From Betaproteobacteria bacterium HGW-Betaproteobacteria-8 (GTDB lineage: Bacteria; Pseudomonadota; Gammaproteobacteria; Burkholderiales; Methylophilaceae), in contig PHCD01000021.1 in the NCBI GenBank assembly GCA_002842135.1, forward strand, positions 1-22,096: 22,096 bases of DNA, written 5' to 3'. This document shows positions 1 through 8,167 of the stretch, in pieces. The position numbers and the translations under genes were made by a program. The notes beneath the pieces were generated by a model, which saw only the letters and a program-made list of their open reading frames with translations, was not told where the DNA came from and ran no database searches. How positions within the stretch are numbered: the stretch's first letter is position 1; every line of letters begins with the position of its first letter.

Positions 1-829
<829 letters not shown>

Positions 830-835
830 AGGCGC

Positions 836-852
836 ATGCACTTCGTGTGCAT
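836..852 (+). other. Intercistronic hairpin between atpD and atpC
   Basis: Perfect 6-bp arms ATGCAC / GTGCAT enclose a 5-nt loop TTCGT, starting 6 nt after the atpD stop. There is no T-run, so it is not a terminator. It could lower or stabilise expression of atpC relative to atpD; that role is inference. Confidence 0.45.
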
Positions 853-889
853 CGCATTTAATTCATTTTAAAGCTAAAGAGAAAATACC

Positions 890-1318
890 ATGGCAATGAC
901 AATACATGTGGACGTAGTAAGTGCTGAAGAATCCATCTTCTCCGGTGAGGCAGAGTTTGTGGCTGCACCGGCCAAGATGGGTGAAGTCGGTATTTACCCA
1001 CGTCATACTCCGATGATCACACCGATCAAGGCGGGTGCTTTGCGTATCAAGCTGCCAAACGAAGGTGAAGAACAATTGATCTTTATTTCCGGCGGCGTGC
1101 TCGAAGTTCAGCCCGGTGTCATTACGGTGCTGGCAGATACCGCGATACGCGGTCATGATCTGGATGAGGCCAAAGCCAATGAAGCCAAGGCTGCGGCAGA
1201 GGAAGCGATGAAAAACGCGAAAAGCGATATCGACTTTGCCAAGGCAGAGAGCGAATTTGCAGCAATGGCAGCACAGATTGCAGCGATCCAGAAATTGCGC
1301 AAGATGAAGCAGCATTAA
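890..1318 (+). CDS. atpC: ATP synthase F1 subunit epsilon
   Basis: The epsilon subunit of the central stalk of F1 couples rotation of gamma to the c-ring and inhibits ATP hydrolysis. At 142 residues it has the normal length. The N-terminal beta-sandwich is seen as [19 protein letters not shown], then [23 protein letters not shown], and a [18 protein letters not shown] block. The C-terminal part (about residues 90-140) is an Ala/Lys/Glu-rich helical hairpin. The chosen ATG is preceded by an A/G-rich stretch (AAAGAGAAAA) about 5 nt upstream; a second ATG lies two codons later (MAM), so the start is uncertain by two residues. It is the last gene of the atp operon and is followed by a strong terminator. 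Confidence 0.97.
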   Translation: MAMTIHVDVVSAEESIFSGEAEFVAAPAKMGEVGIYPRHTPMITPIKAGALRIKLPNEGEEQLIFISGGVLEVQPGVITVLADTAIRGHDLDEAKANEAKAAAEEAMKNAKSDIDFAKAESEFAAMAAQIAAIQKLRKMKQH

Positions 1319-1348
1319 GTCCTGTAGTACGGACAAGCAACAGACAGC

Positions 1349-1376
1349 AAGGCAGCCGGTAGGCTGCCTTTTGTTT
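1349..1376 (+). terminator. Rho-independent terminator of the atp operon
   Basis: Stem arms GGCAGCC (1351-1357) and GGCTGCC (1362-1368) close a 4-nt loop GGTA. A/T flanks (AA before, TTTTGTTTT after) give the usual U-tract. It lies 30 nt after the atpC stop and before glmU. Confidence 0.88.
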
Positions 1377-1423
1377 TATACTTCCGTCATATTTCATAGT
1401 GTCTCATTAAGAATTCAAAACTC

Positions 1424-2794
1424 ATGAGCTCCTCCTTACTCAATATCGTCATACTCGCTGCCGGCAAAGGCACGCGCATGCGTTCCACCTTGCCCAAGGT
1501 GCTGCATAAGCTGGCTGGTAAACCTTTGTTGCAACACGTGATTCATGCCGCCAGACAATTGCAGCCGGGCAAGATCATCGTGGTCTATGGTTATGGCGGT
1601 GAGGCCGTACCGGATGCCTTCCGGCAGGAAGACATCATCTGGGTCGAGCAGAAGGAGCAACTGGGTACCGGACATGCTGTGCAGCAGGTATTGCCTTATC
1701 TGGATGCCGAAGCCAGCACATTGATATTGCTGGGTGATGTGCCTTTATTGAATGTCGAGACTTGTCAGCAGCTGCTGGCCAAGACCAGCCATCTGGGTCT
1801 GCTGACGGTCAGGAAAAGTGACCCGACTGGTTACGGCCGCATCGTGCGTGATGCGCACGGCAATATCAATGCCATCGTCGAGCATAAGGACGCGACAGTT
1901 GCACAGCAAAACATAGACGAAGTGAATACCGGCATCATGGCCGTTAGCAATGCCAATCTCGTTAACTGGCTGACGAATCTGAAAAACCATAATGCCCAGG
2001 GTGAATATTATCTCACTGACATTGTGGCGATGGCGGTCGCAGACGGCTTCGCGGTGAGCAGTGAAACGACCGTCGATGAATCTTCGGTGGAAGGCGTGAA
2101 TTCCAAGCAGGATCTGGCCGGCCTGGAACGTGTTTATCAATTGCGCAGGGCTACAGCCCTGATGCAGGCAGGCGTAGCACTGAGCGATCCGTTCCGTATC
2201 GATGTGCGCGGTGAGTTGGAGGTCGGGCGCGATGTCGAGATCGATGTCGGCTGTATCTTTGAAGGCAAGGTTGCGCTGGCGGATGGTGTCCGGATCGGCG
2301 CCTATTGCGTAATCAAGGATACGGATATCGGCGCTGGCACGACGATTGCTCCATTTACCCATACCGATCAGGTCAGGATTGCAGAGCAATGCCGTATCGG
2401 GCCTTATGCTCGCTTGCGACCAGGCACGGAACTGGCTAATGAAACGCATATCGGTAATTTCGTTGAACTGAAAAATGCGCAGGTGGATGCCGGTAGCAAG
2501 ATTAATCACCTGAGTTATGTCGGCGACACGTCGGTGGGCAAGCAAGTCAATATCGGTGCGGGTACGATTACCTGTAACTATGATGGCGCCAATAAATTCC
2601 GTACGGTCATCGAGGACAATGTTTTCATCGGTTCTGATACGCAACTGATTGCGCCGGTAACCGTGGGGGCGGGTTCGACCATAGGGGCGGGTTCGACCAT
2701 AAGCAAAGATACACCGGCAGGAGAACTGACGCTGTCACGCAGTAAGCAGGTCACCGTAAACGGCTGGAAACGGCCAGTAAAAATCAAGAAATAA
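1424..2794 (+). CDS. glmU: Bifunctional UDP-GlcNAc pyrophosphorylase / glucosamine-1-P acetyltransferase
   Basis: GlmU acetylates glucosamine-1-phosphate and then couples it to UTP, giving UDP-GlcNAc for peptidoglycan and lipopolysaccharide in the cytoplasm. The 456 residues match the usual length. The N-terminal nucleotidyltransferase domain opens with [20 protein letters not shown] (residues 11-30) and has [10 protein letters not shown] and GDVPLL. The C-terminal half (from about 250) is a left-handed beta-helix of hexapeptide repeats with the conserved [18 protein letters not shown] and [11 protein letters not shown] segments. The start fits the family opening (L)[11 protein letters not shown] after a short MSSS lead; the ribosome site is weak. 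glmS follows 14 nt downstream, so the two are probably cotranscribed. A perfect 18-bp tandem repeat lies in the beta-helix. Confidence 0.98.
   Translation: MSSSLLNIVILAAGKGTRMRSTLPKVLHKLAGKPLLQHVIHAARQLQPGKIIVVYGYGGEAVPDAFRQEDIIWVEQKEQLGTGHAVQQVLPYLDAEASTLILLGDVPLLNVETCQQLLAKTSHLGLLTVRKSDPTGYGRIVRDAHGNINAIVEHKDATVAQQNIDEVNTGIMAVSNANLVNWLTNLKNHNAQGEYYLTDIVAMAVADGFAVSSETTVDESSVEGVNSKQDLAGLERVYQLRRATALMQAGVALSDPFRIDVRGELEVGRDVEIDVGCIFEGKVALADGVRIGAYCVIKDTDIGAGTTIAPFTHTDQVRIAEQCRIGPYARLRPGTELANETHIGNFVELKNAQVDAGSKINHLSYVGDTSVGKQVNIGAGTITCNYDGANKFRTVIEDNVFIGSDTQLIAPVTVGAGSTIGAGSTISKDTPAGELTLSRSKQVTVNGWKRPVKIKK
2666..2701 (+). repeat. Perfect 18-bp tandem direct repeat inside glmU
   Basis: The unit GGGGCGGGTTCGACCATA occurs at 2666-2683 and again without a break or mismatch at 2684-2701. 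It encodes two hexapeptide turns, [12 protein letters not shown], of the GlmU beta-helix. The protein is of normal length, so this is not an added turn. The identity is at the DNA level, where codon drift would normally have separated the units. Confidence 0.9.
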
Positions 2795-2808
2795 GCAGAG
2801 GCGCGTTT

Positions 2809-4641
2809 ATGTGTGGAATTGTAGGGGCTGTTGGCTCCCGTGACATTGTTCCTGTATTGATAGAAGGTTTGAGCCGCCTCGAATATCGCGGCTATGATTC
2901 AGCTGGCGTGGCTGTGCTAGCTGCTGATGGCATCAGGCGTGTGCGTACGGTTGGCCGTGTGGCCACCATGCAGGAAAAAGCCAATGCGGAGCATCTGACC
3001 GGTTATGTCGGTATTGGCCATACCCGCTGGGCAACGCACGGTGGGGTGACTGAATCCAATGCCCATCCGCACGTATCCAGGGGTGAGCTTGCGGTGGTGC
3101 ATAACGGCATCATTGAAAATCATGATGAACAGCGTGAGCGCCTGAAGGCCCTGGGTTATGTTTTTGAATCGCAGACCGATACCGAAGTCATTGCTCACCT
3201 GATTCATTATTATCTGTCACAGAACAATACCTTGCTCGCTGCGGTGCAGCAGGTGGTGTGTGAGCTGGTCGGCGCCTTTGCCATCAGTGTCGTGGCATTG
3301 AAGTCACCCGATATGATGGTCTGTGCGCGGCAAGGTTGCCCTTTGCTGATTGGCTTGGGCGAGGATGAGAATTTCATTGCTTCCGATGTTTCTGCCGTGC
3401 TGTCAGTTACGCGCAGGGTGATTTATCTGGAAGATGGTGATGTGGCAACGATTGAACGCCAAGGCGTTACCATTTACGGTGCCGATGGCAAAACTGTGGA
3501 ACGCAAGGTGCATCTGAGTGATGTTTCACTGGCTTCCATGGAGCTGGGCCCTTATTCGCATTTCATGCAGAAGGAAATCCACGAGCAGCCACGCGCATTG
3601 ACCGATACGATCGAGGCCTTGATCGATGATGCCAGTTTCAGCCCGGCCCTCTTCGGCAAGGATGCGGAAGACGTGTTCAAGCAGGTGGATAGCGTACTGA
3701 TACTGGCGGCAGGCACCAGCTACTATGCAGGCCTCACCGCCAAGTACTGGCTGGAGAGCATGGCGCAATTGCCGACTTCAGTCGAAATCTCCAGTGAATA
3801 CCGCTATCGCAGCTCGGTGCCGAATCCAAGACAGCTGATCGTGACCATCTCGCAATCCGGTGAGACGCTGGATACGATGGAAGCGCTGAAGCATGCCAAG
3901 TCCCTGGGTCAGGAACTGACACTGGCGATCTGCAATGTGCAGGAAAGCGCCATTCCGCGTGCATCCAGACTGATACTCTATACCCGTGCCGGCGCAGAGA
4001 TCGGCGTTGCATCGACCAAGGCATTCACCACGCAACTGGTTGCCCTTTTCACGTTGGCTGTCACGCTGGCCAAACAGCGCAGGCTGCTAAGTAATGAGCA
4101 GGAAGCCGCCCACCTTGATGCGTTACGCCATTTGCCAGGCAGTGTGCAATATGCGCTCAACCTGGAGCCGCAAATCCGGGAATGGGCCAAGGCTTTCGCC
4201 AACAAACAACACGCACTGTTTCTGGGTCGTGGTGTGCACTATCCGATCGCTCTTGAAGGCGCATTGAAGCTTAAGGAGATCTCATATATTCATGCCGAGG
4301 CCTACCCTGCTGGCGAGCTCAAACATGGCCCATTGGCCCTGGTAGATAGGGAGATGCCGGTAGTCGTCATTGCACCGAACGATGTTCTGCTGGAAAAAGT
4401 GAAATCCAATATGCAGGAAGTCGCTGCCCGAGGTGGCGAGTTATTTGTATTTGCTGATGCGGACAGCCACTTTACCGAATCTGAAGGTGTTCATGTCATT
4501 CGTACCCCGCGCCATGTCGGTGTGCTGTCGCCGATACTGCACACGATTCCGGTGCAGTTGCTGGCGTATCATGCTGCTTTGCTAAAAGGTACGGACGTGG
4601 ACAAACCGAGGAATCTGGCGAAGTCCGTGACTGTGGAATAA
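2809..4641 (+). CDS. glmS: Glutamine--fructose-6-phosphate aminotransferase (isomerizing)
   Basis: GlmS makes glucosamine-6-phosphate from fructose-6-phosphate and glutamine, the first step towards UDP-GlcNAc. The 610 residues match the family. The N-terminal class II glutaminase domain starts [10 protein letters not shown], with Cys2 as the nucleophile after Met removal, and has the GYDSAGVAV and GHTRWATHG motifs. Two SIS sugar-isomerase domains follow, seen as [20 protein letters not shown] and ASTKAFTTQ in the first and [19 protein letters not shown] in the second. The C-terminus ends in the near-invariant [15 protein letters not shown]. It sits 14 nt after glmU with a purine stretch (AGAGGCG) before the ATG. 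No glmS ribozyme is expected in this group and none is seen. Confidence 0.98.
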   Translation: MCGIVGAVGSRDIVPVLIEGLSRLEYRGYDSAGVAVLAADGIRRVRTVGRVATMQEKANAEHLTGYVGIGHTRWATHGGVTESNAHPHVSRGELAVVHNGIIENHDEQRERLKALGYVFESQTDTEVIAHLIHYYLSQNNTLLAAVQQVVCELVGAFAISVVALKSPDMMVCARQGCPLLIGLGEDENFIASDVSAVLSVTRRVIYLEDGDVATIERQGVTIYGADGKTVERKVHLSDVSLASMELGPYSHFMQKEIHEQPRALTDTIEALIDDASFSPALFGKDAEDVFKQVDSVLILAAGTSYYAGLTAKYWLESMAQLPTSVEISSEYRYRSSVPNPRQLIVTISQSGETLDTMEALKHAKSLGQELTLAICNVQESAIPRASRLILYTRAGAEIGVASTKAFTTQLVALFTLAVTLAKQRRLLSNEQEAAHLDALRHLPGSVQYALNLEPQIREWAKAFANKQHALFLGRGVHYPIALEGALKLKEISYIHAEAYPAGELKHGPLALVDREMPVVVIAPNDVLLEKVKSNMQEVAARGGELFVFADADSHFTESEGVHVIRTPRHVGVLSPILHTIPVQLLAYHAALLKGTDVDKPRNLAKSVTVE

Positions 4642-4670
4642 GTACCAGAAGGCAGATTACCGATGACAAG
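4588..4670 (+). other. Predicted attTn7 region (unoccupied)
   Basis: The TnsD protein of Tn7-like transposons is known to bind the conserved 3' end of glmS, with insertion about 25 bp past the stop codon. That would be near 4666 here. The encoding of [15 protein letters not shown] is intact. I see no Tn7-type ends or tns genes nearby, so the site appears empty, although a lone accessory gene lies just downstream. Confidence 0.4.
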
Positions 4671-4694
4671 TCTTTCGAAAAAGACCGCGTTTTT
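4670..4694 (+). terminator. Weak candidate terminator after glmS
   Basis: Arms GTCTTT (4670-4675) and AAAGAC (4680-4685) close a CGAA tetraloop. A 4-nt CGCG gap then precedes TTTTT (4690-4694). The stem is A/T-rich and the T-run is not adjacent, so activity is uncertain. The rest of the 178-nt gap to the next gene holds only an imperfect hairpin at 4740-4765 and no convincing gene. Confidence 0.4.
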
Positions 4695-4819
4695 GTTGAT
4701 CAACCTCGCAGCTTAAAATGAACGTAAAACCGCGGGTTCAATGCATACCAAACTTGGCATTGCATTCATGAGCGGCGCGCTTGGTCGCTCCATATCTTGA
4801 CAGCCAAGCAGCGGCGACC

Positions 4820-5305
4820 TCAGTCCAGCGGAATCACCGGTTTGTTACAGATGTGAATATCGATATTGTATTTGTCGGCGGCAGCCTGTACCAATTTTGA
4901 TACATCCTCCCAATTCAGGCCACCAAAGCCGCAGCCGATCTTTGGCATATAGAGTGGTACCTTGAGAAAGCTGGCAAAATCAGCTGCGTGATTAACGACA
5001 CGCTCAATCGCGTTGATATCCGCATAGACCTTGCCATCGACACCATAGTCCGTCTGGGTCAGGCCATTGAGTACATAGAGATCCCTGTCTTCAATTTGCA
5101 CTTCAATAACACGACCCAAGATGTTGCGCCCCATTTTTTTTGCGATCTGGCAGTAGGAACGATATGGCGGATAAATCATGGGGAACGCAGATCGAAGAGC
5201 TAGTGACTGGCCGAAGCCCATTACCCCTTTGGTGTTGCAACCATGGAGAATCACACCCTGCTCAATTTTGGTGAGGTCCTGTTCGATTTCAATTAGTTTG
5301 CCCAT
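4820..5305 (-). CDS. Macro-domain (ADP-ribose binding/processing) protein
   Basis: A 161-residue protein made up of one macro domain, a fold that binds ADP-ribose and often removes it from proteins or nucleic acids, or dephosphorylates ADP-ribose-1''-phosphate. The binding signatures are seen at about residues 20-38 (ILHGCNTKGVMGFGQSLAL, with the conserved Asn24 and a Gly-rich loop) and about 121-135 (PKIGCGFGGLNWEDV). These resemble the Poa1/TARG1-like branch more than MacroD. The start ATG has a good ribosome site (AGGA, 9 nt upstream). It stands alone on the minus strand between glmS and ettA. No DarT-like toxin gene is next to it, so a DarG role is not supported here. Substrate is unknown. 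Confidence 0.85.
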   Translation of the reverse strand: MGKLIEIEQDLTKIEQGVILHGCNTKGVMGFGQSLALRSAFPMIYPPYRSYCQIAKKMGRNILGRVIEVQIEDRDLYVLNGLTQTDYGVDGKVYADINAIERVVNHAADFASFLKVPLYMPKIGCGFGGLNWEDVSKLVQAAADKYNIDIHICNKPVIPLD

Positions 5306-5445
5306 GAGTTATCCTGCGTTGTTATTGAGGGATTAATTGGTGCCATTATGATACCAAGTTGCCACAAGATAAATGCAGCAATTTGCGTACCAAAACCAGC
5401 ACTCATGCAGTAAGCTTCTTCTTTTTGTCAGCAAGTGGTTTCATC
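5306..5445. other. Intergenic region between the macro gene and ettA
   Basis: This 140-nt A/T-rich gap separates two divergent starts and must hold both promoters. I could not pick a confident -35/-10 pair for either. An upstream TTG at 5359 extends the ettA frame, but the extension has no family resemblance. Confidence 0.4.
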
Positions 5446-7110
5446 ATGGCTCAATATGTAATGTCCATGCTCCGCGTGAGCAAAGTCGTGCCGCCCAAGC
5501 GGCAAATCATCAAGGATATTTCGCTGTCCTTCTTTCCCGGTGCCAAGATCGGCCTGCTCGGCCTCAATGGCGCCGGCAAGTCCACCGTGCTGCGCATCAT
5601 GGCTGGCGTCGATAAGGAATACGAAGGCGATGTGCAGTGGCAGCCCGGCATTTCCATCGGTTATCTGCCGCAGGAGCCGCAGCTCGACCCGGACAAGACC
5701 GTGCGTGAGGAAGTTGAATCCGGTCTGGGTGCCGTGATGGAAGCGAAGCAGAAACTGGACGAAATTTACGCCGCCTATGCCGAACCGGACGCCGATTTCG
5801 ACAAGTTGGCAGAAGAGCAGGCCAAATACGAGAACATCATTGCTGCCAGCGGCTCCGATGTTGAACACCAACTGGAAATCGCTGCCGACGCATTGCGTTT
5901 GCCGCCGTGGGAGGCGAAGATTGGCCCCTTGTCCGGTGGCGAGAAGCGTCGCGTGGCGCTGTGCAAGCTGCTGCTGTCCAGGCCGGACATGCTACTGCTG
6001 GACGAGCCGACCAACCATCTGGACGCCGAATCGGTCGAATGGCTGGAGCAGTTCCTCGTGCGCTTCCCCGGCACCGTGGTCGCCGTCACCCATGACCGCT
6101 ATTTCCTCGACAATGCGGCGGAATGGATCCTGGAACTGGATCGCGGTCAAGGCATCCCCTGGAAAGGCAACTACTCCAGCTGGCTGGAACAGAAAGAGGC
6201 GCGGCTGGAGCAGGAAAACAAGCAGGTCGATGCCCACATGAAGGCCATGAAACAAGAGCTGGAATGGGTGCGGCAGAATCCCAAGGCACGCCAGGCCAAA
6301 TCCAAGGCGCGATTGAGCCGCTATGAGGAAATGAGCTCGGTCGAATACCAGAAGCGCAATGAAACGCAGGAAATCTTCATTCCGCCCGGTGAACGGTTGG
6401 GCGATCAGGTTATTGAGTTCAGCAATGTCAGTAAATCCTTCGGCGACCGCCTGCTGATCGATAATCTCAGCTTCAGCGTGCCGCCCGGCGCCATCGTCGG
6501 CATCATCGGTCCTAATGGGGCTGGTAAATCCACCTTGTTCCGTATGATCCAAGGCAAGGAACAGCCGGATAGCGGTGAGATTCTGATCGGCCAGACCGTG
6601 AAGATCTCCTCGGTCGACCAGAGCCGTGAAGGCCTGGAAAACGACAAGACCGTGTTCGAGGCTGTATCCGGCGGCGCTGATATTCTGACGGTCGGCCGTT
6701 TCGAGATGTCCTCGCGCGCCTATCTGGGGCGCTTCAACTTCAAGGGTGCGGACCAGGGCAAGAATGTCGGTAGCTTGTCCGGTGGCGAACGCGGCCGCTT
6801 GCATCTGGCCAAGACGTTGATCCAGGGGGGCAACGTGCTGTTGCTGGATGAACCGTCCAATGATCTCGATGTGGAAACCCTGCGTGCGCTGGAAGATGCA
6901 CTGCTGGAATTCGCCGGTTGCGTGCTGGTCATCTCGCATGATCGCTGGTTCCTCGACCGCATCGCCACACATATTCTGGCGGCCGAGGGCGATTCGCAAT
7001 GGACTTTCTTCAACGGCAATTATCAGGAATACGAGGCCGACAAGAAGAAGCGACTGGGTGAGGATGGTGCAAAACCGAAACGTATCCGCTATAAACCTAT
7101 TAGTAGCTAG
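5446..7110 (+). CDS. ettA: Energy-dependent translational throttle protein (ABC-F ATPase)
   Basis: EttA is an ABC-F protein that binds the ribosomal E site and gates the first steps of elongation according to the ATP/ADP ratio; it has no membrane domain. The 554 residues match the E. coli length. Walker A motifs are at about 39-47 (GLNGAGKST) and 355-363 (GPNGAGKST), signatures LSGGE at 162-166 and 444-448, and Walker B with catalytic glutamates at E187 (LLLDEPTNHLD) and E469 (LLLDEPSNDLD). The charged linker (about 245-300) is the ribosome-contacting P-site tRNA interaction motif. The start is placed at the ATG giving MAQYVMSMLRVSKVVPPKR, which matches the family; a longer frame from a TTG at 5359 adds 29 unrelated residues. 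The ribosome site is weak. It ends 83 nt before a convergent cupin gene. Confidence 0.96.
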   Translation: MAQYVMSMLRVSKVVPPKRQIIKDISLSFFPGAKIGLLGLNGAGKSTVLRIMAGVDKEYEGDVQWQPGISIGYLPQEPQLDPDKTVREEVESGLGAVMEAKQKLDEIYAAYAEPDADFDKLAEEQAKYENIIAASGSDVEHQLEIAADALRLPPWEAKIGPLSGGEKRRVALCKLLLSRPDMLLLDEPTNHLDAESVEWLEQFLVRFPGTVVAVTHDRYFLDNAAEWILELDRGQGIPWKGNYSSWLEQKEARLEQENKQVDAHMKAMKQELEWVRQNPKARQAKSKARLSRYEEMSSVEYQKRNETQEIFIPPGERLGDQVIEFSNVSKSFGDRLLIDNLSFSVPPGAIVGIIGPNGAGKSTLFRMIQGKEQPDSGEILIGQTVKISSVDQSREGLENDKTVFEAVSGGADILTVGRFEMSSRAYLGRFNFKGADQGKNVGSLSGGERGRLHLAKTLIQGGNVLLLDEPSNDLDVETLRALEDALLEFAGCVLVISHDRWFLDRIATHILAAEGDSQWTFFNGNYQEYEADKKKRLGEDGAKPKRIRYKPISS

Positions 7111-7148
7111 CAGCATTGGCTGCGGATTTTTGGTTTGTTTAAAAATAG

Positions 7149-7173
7149 AAAAGGGAGCCTCGGCTCCCTTTTC
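7149..7173. terminator. Bidirectional terminator between ettA and the first cupin gene
   Basis: GGGAGC (7153-7158) pairs with GCTCCC (7163-7168) around a CTCG loop, with AAAA before and TTTT after. It lies 42 nt after the ettA stop and 20 nt beyond the convergent cupin stop, so it can serve both strands. Confidence 0.88.
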
Positions 7174-7193
7174 TGTTGCAACGGATAGTTAAA

Positions 7194-7484
7194 TTAGAAA
7201 CCGTTGGGGAAATCGTAACTGTAATGCTTGCGCAGTGGCTTGACTACTTCCCATTGGCTGTCCAGGCCGGTGTGGAATGCGACCAGGTCGCCTGCCACGA
7301 TGCGTACTGGCTCACCACCCTTGGGGGTGACCAGAATTTCGCCTTCCAGTACGTAGGCACATTCGGTGGAGCCGAAATTGATCGGGAACTTGGACACTTC
7401 TTTTTCCCAGATAGCCCAACTTGATACGCCCAGTTCCTTCAGGCGGTCTTCACTAGGGTTTTTTTCGATAACAATCTTGGACAT
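7194..7484 (-). CDS. Small cupin-domain protein (DUF861 / TM1112-like), copy 1
   Basis: A 96-residue single-domain cupin, i.e. a compact beta-barrel. The order RLKELGVSSWAIWEKEVSKF, then AYVLEGEILVTPKGG, AGDLVAFHTGL and WEVVKPLRKHY is the pattern of the Thermotoga TM1112-type cupins (DUF861, Cupin_3). The usual HxH metal motif of cupin motif 1 is absent (ECAY in its place), so a classical metal centre is doubtful. The ATG is preceded by AAAGGA about 6 nt upstream. It is the downstream member of a tandem pair with the gene at 7651-7926; about 52 of 91 aligned residues are identical. It converges on ettA and shares its terminator. Function is unknown; related cupins have been linked to ureidoglycine-type chemistry only by distant homology. 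Confidence 0.85.
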   Translation of the reverse strand: MSKIVIEKNPSEDRLKELGVSSWAIWEKEVSKFPINFGSTECAYVLEGEILVTPKGGEPVRIVAGDLVAFHTGLDSQWEVVKPLRKHYSYDFPNGF

Positions 7485-7575
7485 GAAAATCCTTTCAGGG
7501 TATGACTGAAGCTCAGCATACGGGTTGTGTGATTACAGAATAGGGATTGCAAAACAGGCGAACAGAGAGACTTCT

Positions 7576-7594
7576 GACCTACTTTACGTAGGCC
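7576..7594. promoter_or_regulatory. Interrupted palindrome upstream of cupin copy 1
   Basis: GACCTAC (7576-7582) and GTAGGCC (7588-7594) form near-perfect 7-mer arms (6 of 7 pair) around TTTAC. It lies about 90 nt before the cupin-1 start in the 166-nt gap between the two cupin genes. The size fits a dimeric response-regulator operator of the LuxR/NarL kind, but the regulator is unknown. Confidence 0.4.
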
Positions 7595-7650
7595 AAAGTA
7601 TAAGGGTTTTTGCAATTGGAGGCCAGCCGAATCAGGCTTTGCCGTGATTT

Positions 7651-7926
7651 TTAGCCGAATTGATAATGTTTGCGCAGTGGCTTTTTCACTTCCCAGGTGC
7701 AGGATAAGCCGGGAGGAAAAGTTACCAGGTCGCCCGCGCCAAAACTGACTGCCGGGCCATCTTTCGGGGTCACTGTGACTTCGCCTTCCAGAATGTAAGC
7801 AATCTCCTGCTCACTGTAGGTCCAAGGGAAGGTGGATATTTCCTTGGACCAGGTGGGCCATGAAGAAACGCCGAGTGCCTTCAAGCGGTTATCATCGGGA
7901 TTATGTTCAACCTTGATCTGAGACAT
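7651..7926 (-). CDS. Small cupin-domain protein (DUF861 / TM1112-like), copy 2
   Basis: A 91-residue paralogue of the neighbouring cupin, with the same blocks: RLKALGVSSWPTWSKEISTF, AYILEGEVTVTPKDG, AGDLVTFPPGL and WEVKKPLRKHY. This copy is closer to TM1112 in the GDLVTFPPGL turn. As in copy 1, the HxH metal ligands of a typical cupin are missing. The ribosome site is AAGGAG about 6 nt before the ATG. A 166-nt gap with its own palindrome separates it from copy 1, so the two need not be one transcript. It diverges from egtB across 241 nt. The tandem pair looks like a duplication followed by clear divergence. Function unknown. Confidence 0.85.
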   Translation of the reverse strand: MSQIKVEHNPDDNRLKALGVSSWPTWSKEISTFPWTYSEQEIAYILEGEVTVTPKDGPAVSFGAGDLVTFPPGLSCTWEVKKPLRKHYQFG

Positions 7927-8167
7927 GATGATCTCCTTGCGGTTGCTGGTTTATCAGCGTGCAGAACTAAATGCACTGACACCGGAAGTCCATTAATCAA
8001 AGTCTATGATAAAACTTTTAAGTGAGCTATTCCATGCCAGTTGAATTGAAGTTTATAAAATCAGGACTTTTCAGTAGAAGGTTTAAATCTCTAAGGTATA
8101 AACTAATTGTCACACCGCATTGACTAACTAGTGAGTTTAAAAAAGAGAAGAGATCAGGACAGCAGGT
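7927..8167. other. Divergent intergenic region, cupin-2 / egtB
   Basis: This 241-nt A/T-rich region lies between two genes that face away from each other, so it should carry both promoters. Several TATAAA-like words (for example near 8053 and 8096) could be -10 boxes, but none has a convincing -35 partner at 16-18 nt. The egtB ribosome site AGGA is at 8155-8158. No small gene is apparent. Confidence 0.4.

Noticed and set aside
1745..2644. Antisense frame of 299 codons opposite glmU
   Set aside because: It is opposite a conserved beta-helix and nucleotidyltransferase with all motifs; no independent support.
4730..4765. tRNA-like word GGGTTCAATGC after glmS, looking like a T-arm
   Set aside because: The arms do not pair as a T-stem, and no acceptor stem or anticodon arm can be drawn around it.
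4718..4771. 17-codon ORF in the glmS-macro gap
   Set aside because: No ribosome site and no context; frames this short are expected by chance.
4642..4819. Tn7 or Tn7-like transposon ends near the glmS 3' end
   Set aside because: No TGTNGG-type terminal repeats, target duplication or tns genes were found.
4820..5305. DarTG toxin-antitoxin system
   Set aside because: Only a small single macro domain is present; there is no adjacent DarT-like gene.
5359..5445. 29-residue N-terminal extension of EttA from a TTG
   Set aside because: The family begins MAQ(Y/F)V; the extension has no homologous character and no ribosome site.
5992..7116. Long antisense open frame (374 codons) opposite ettA
   Set aside because: It is a by-product of the G+C-rich codon pattern of ettA; it has no family resemblance and lacks its own ribosome site.
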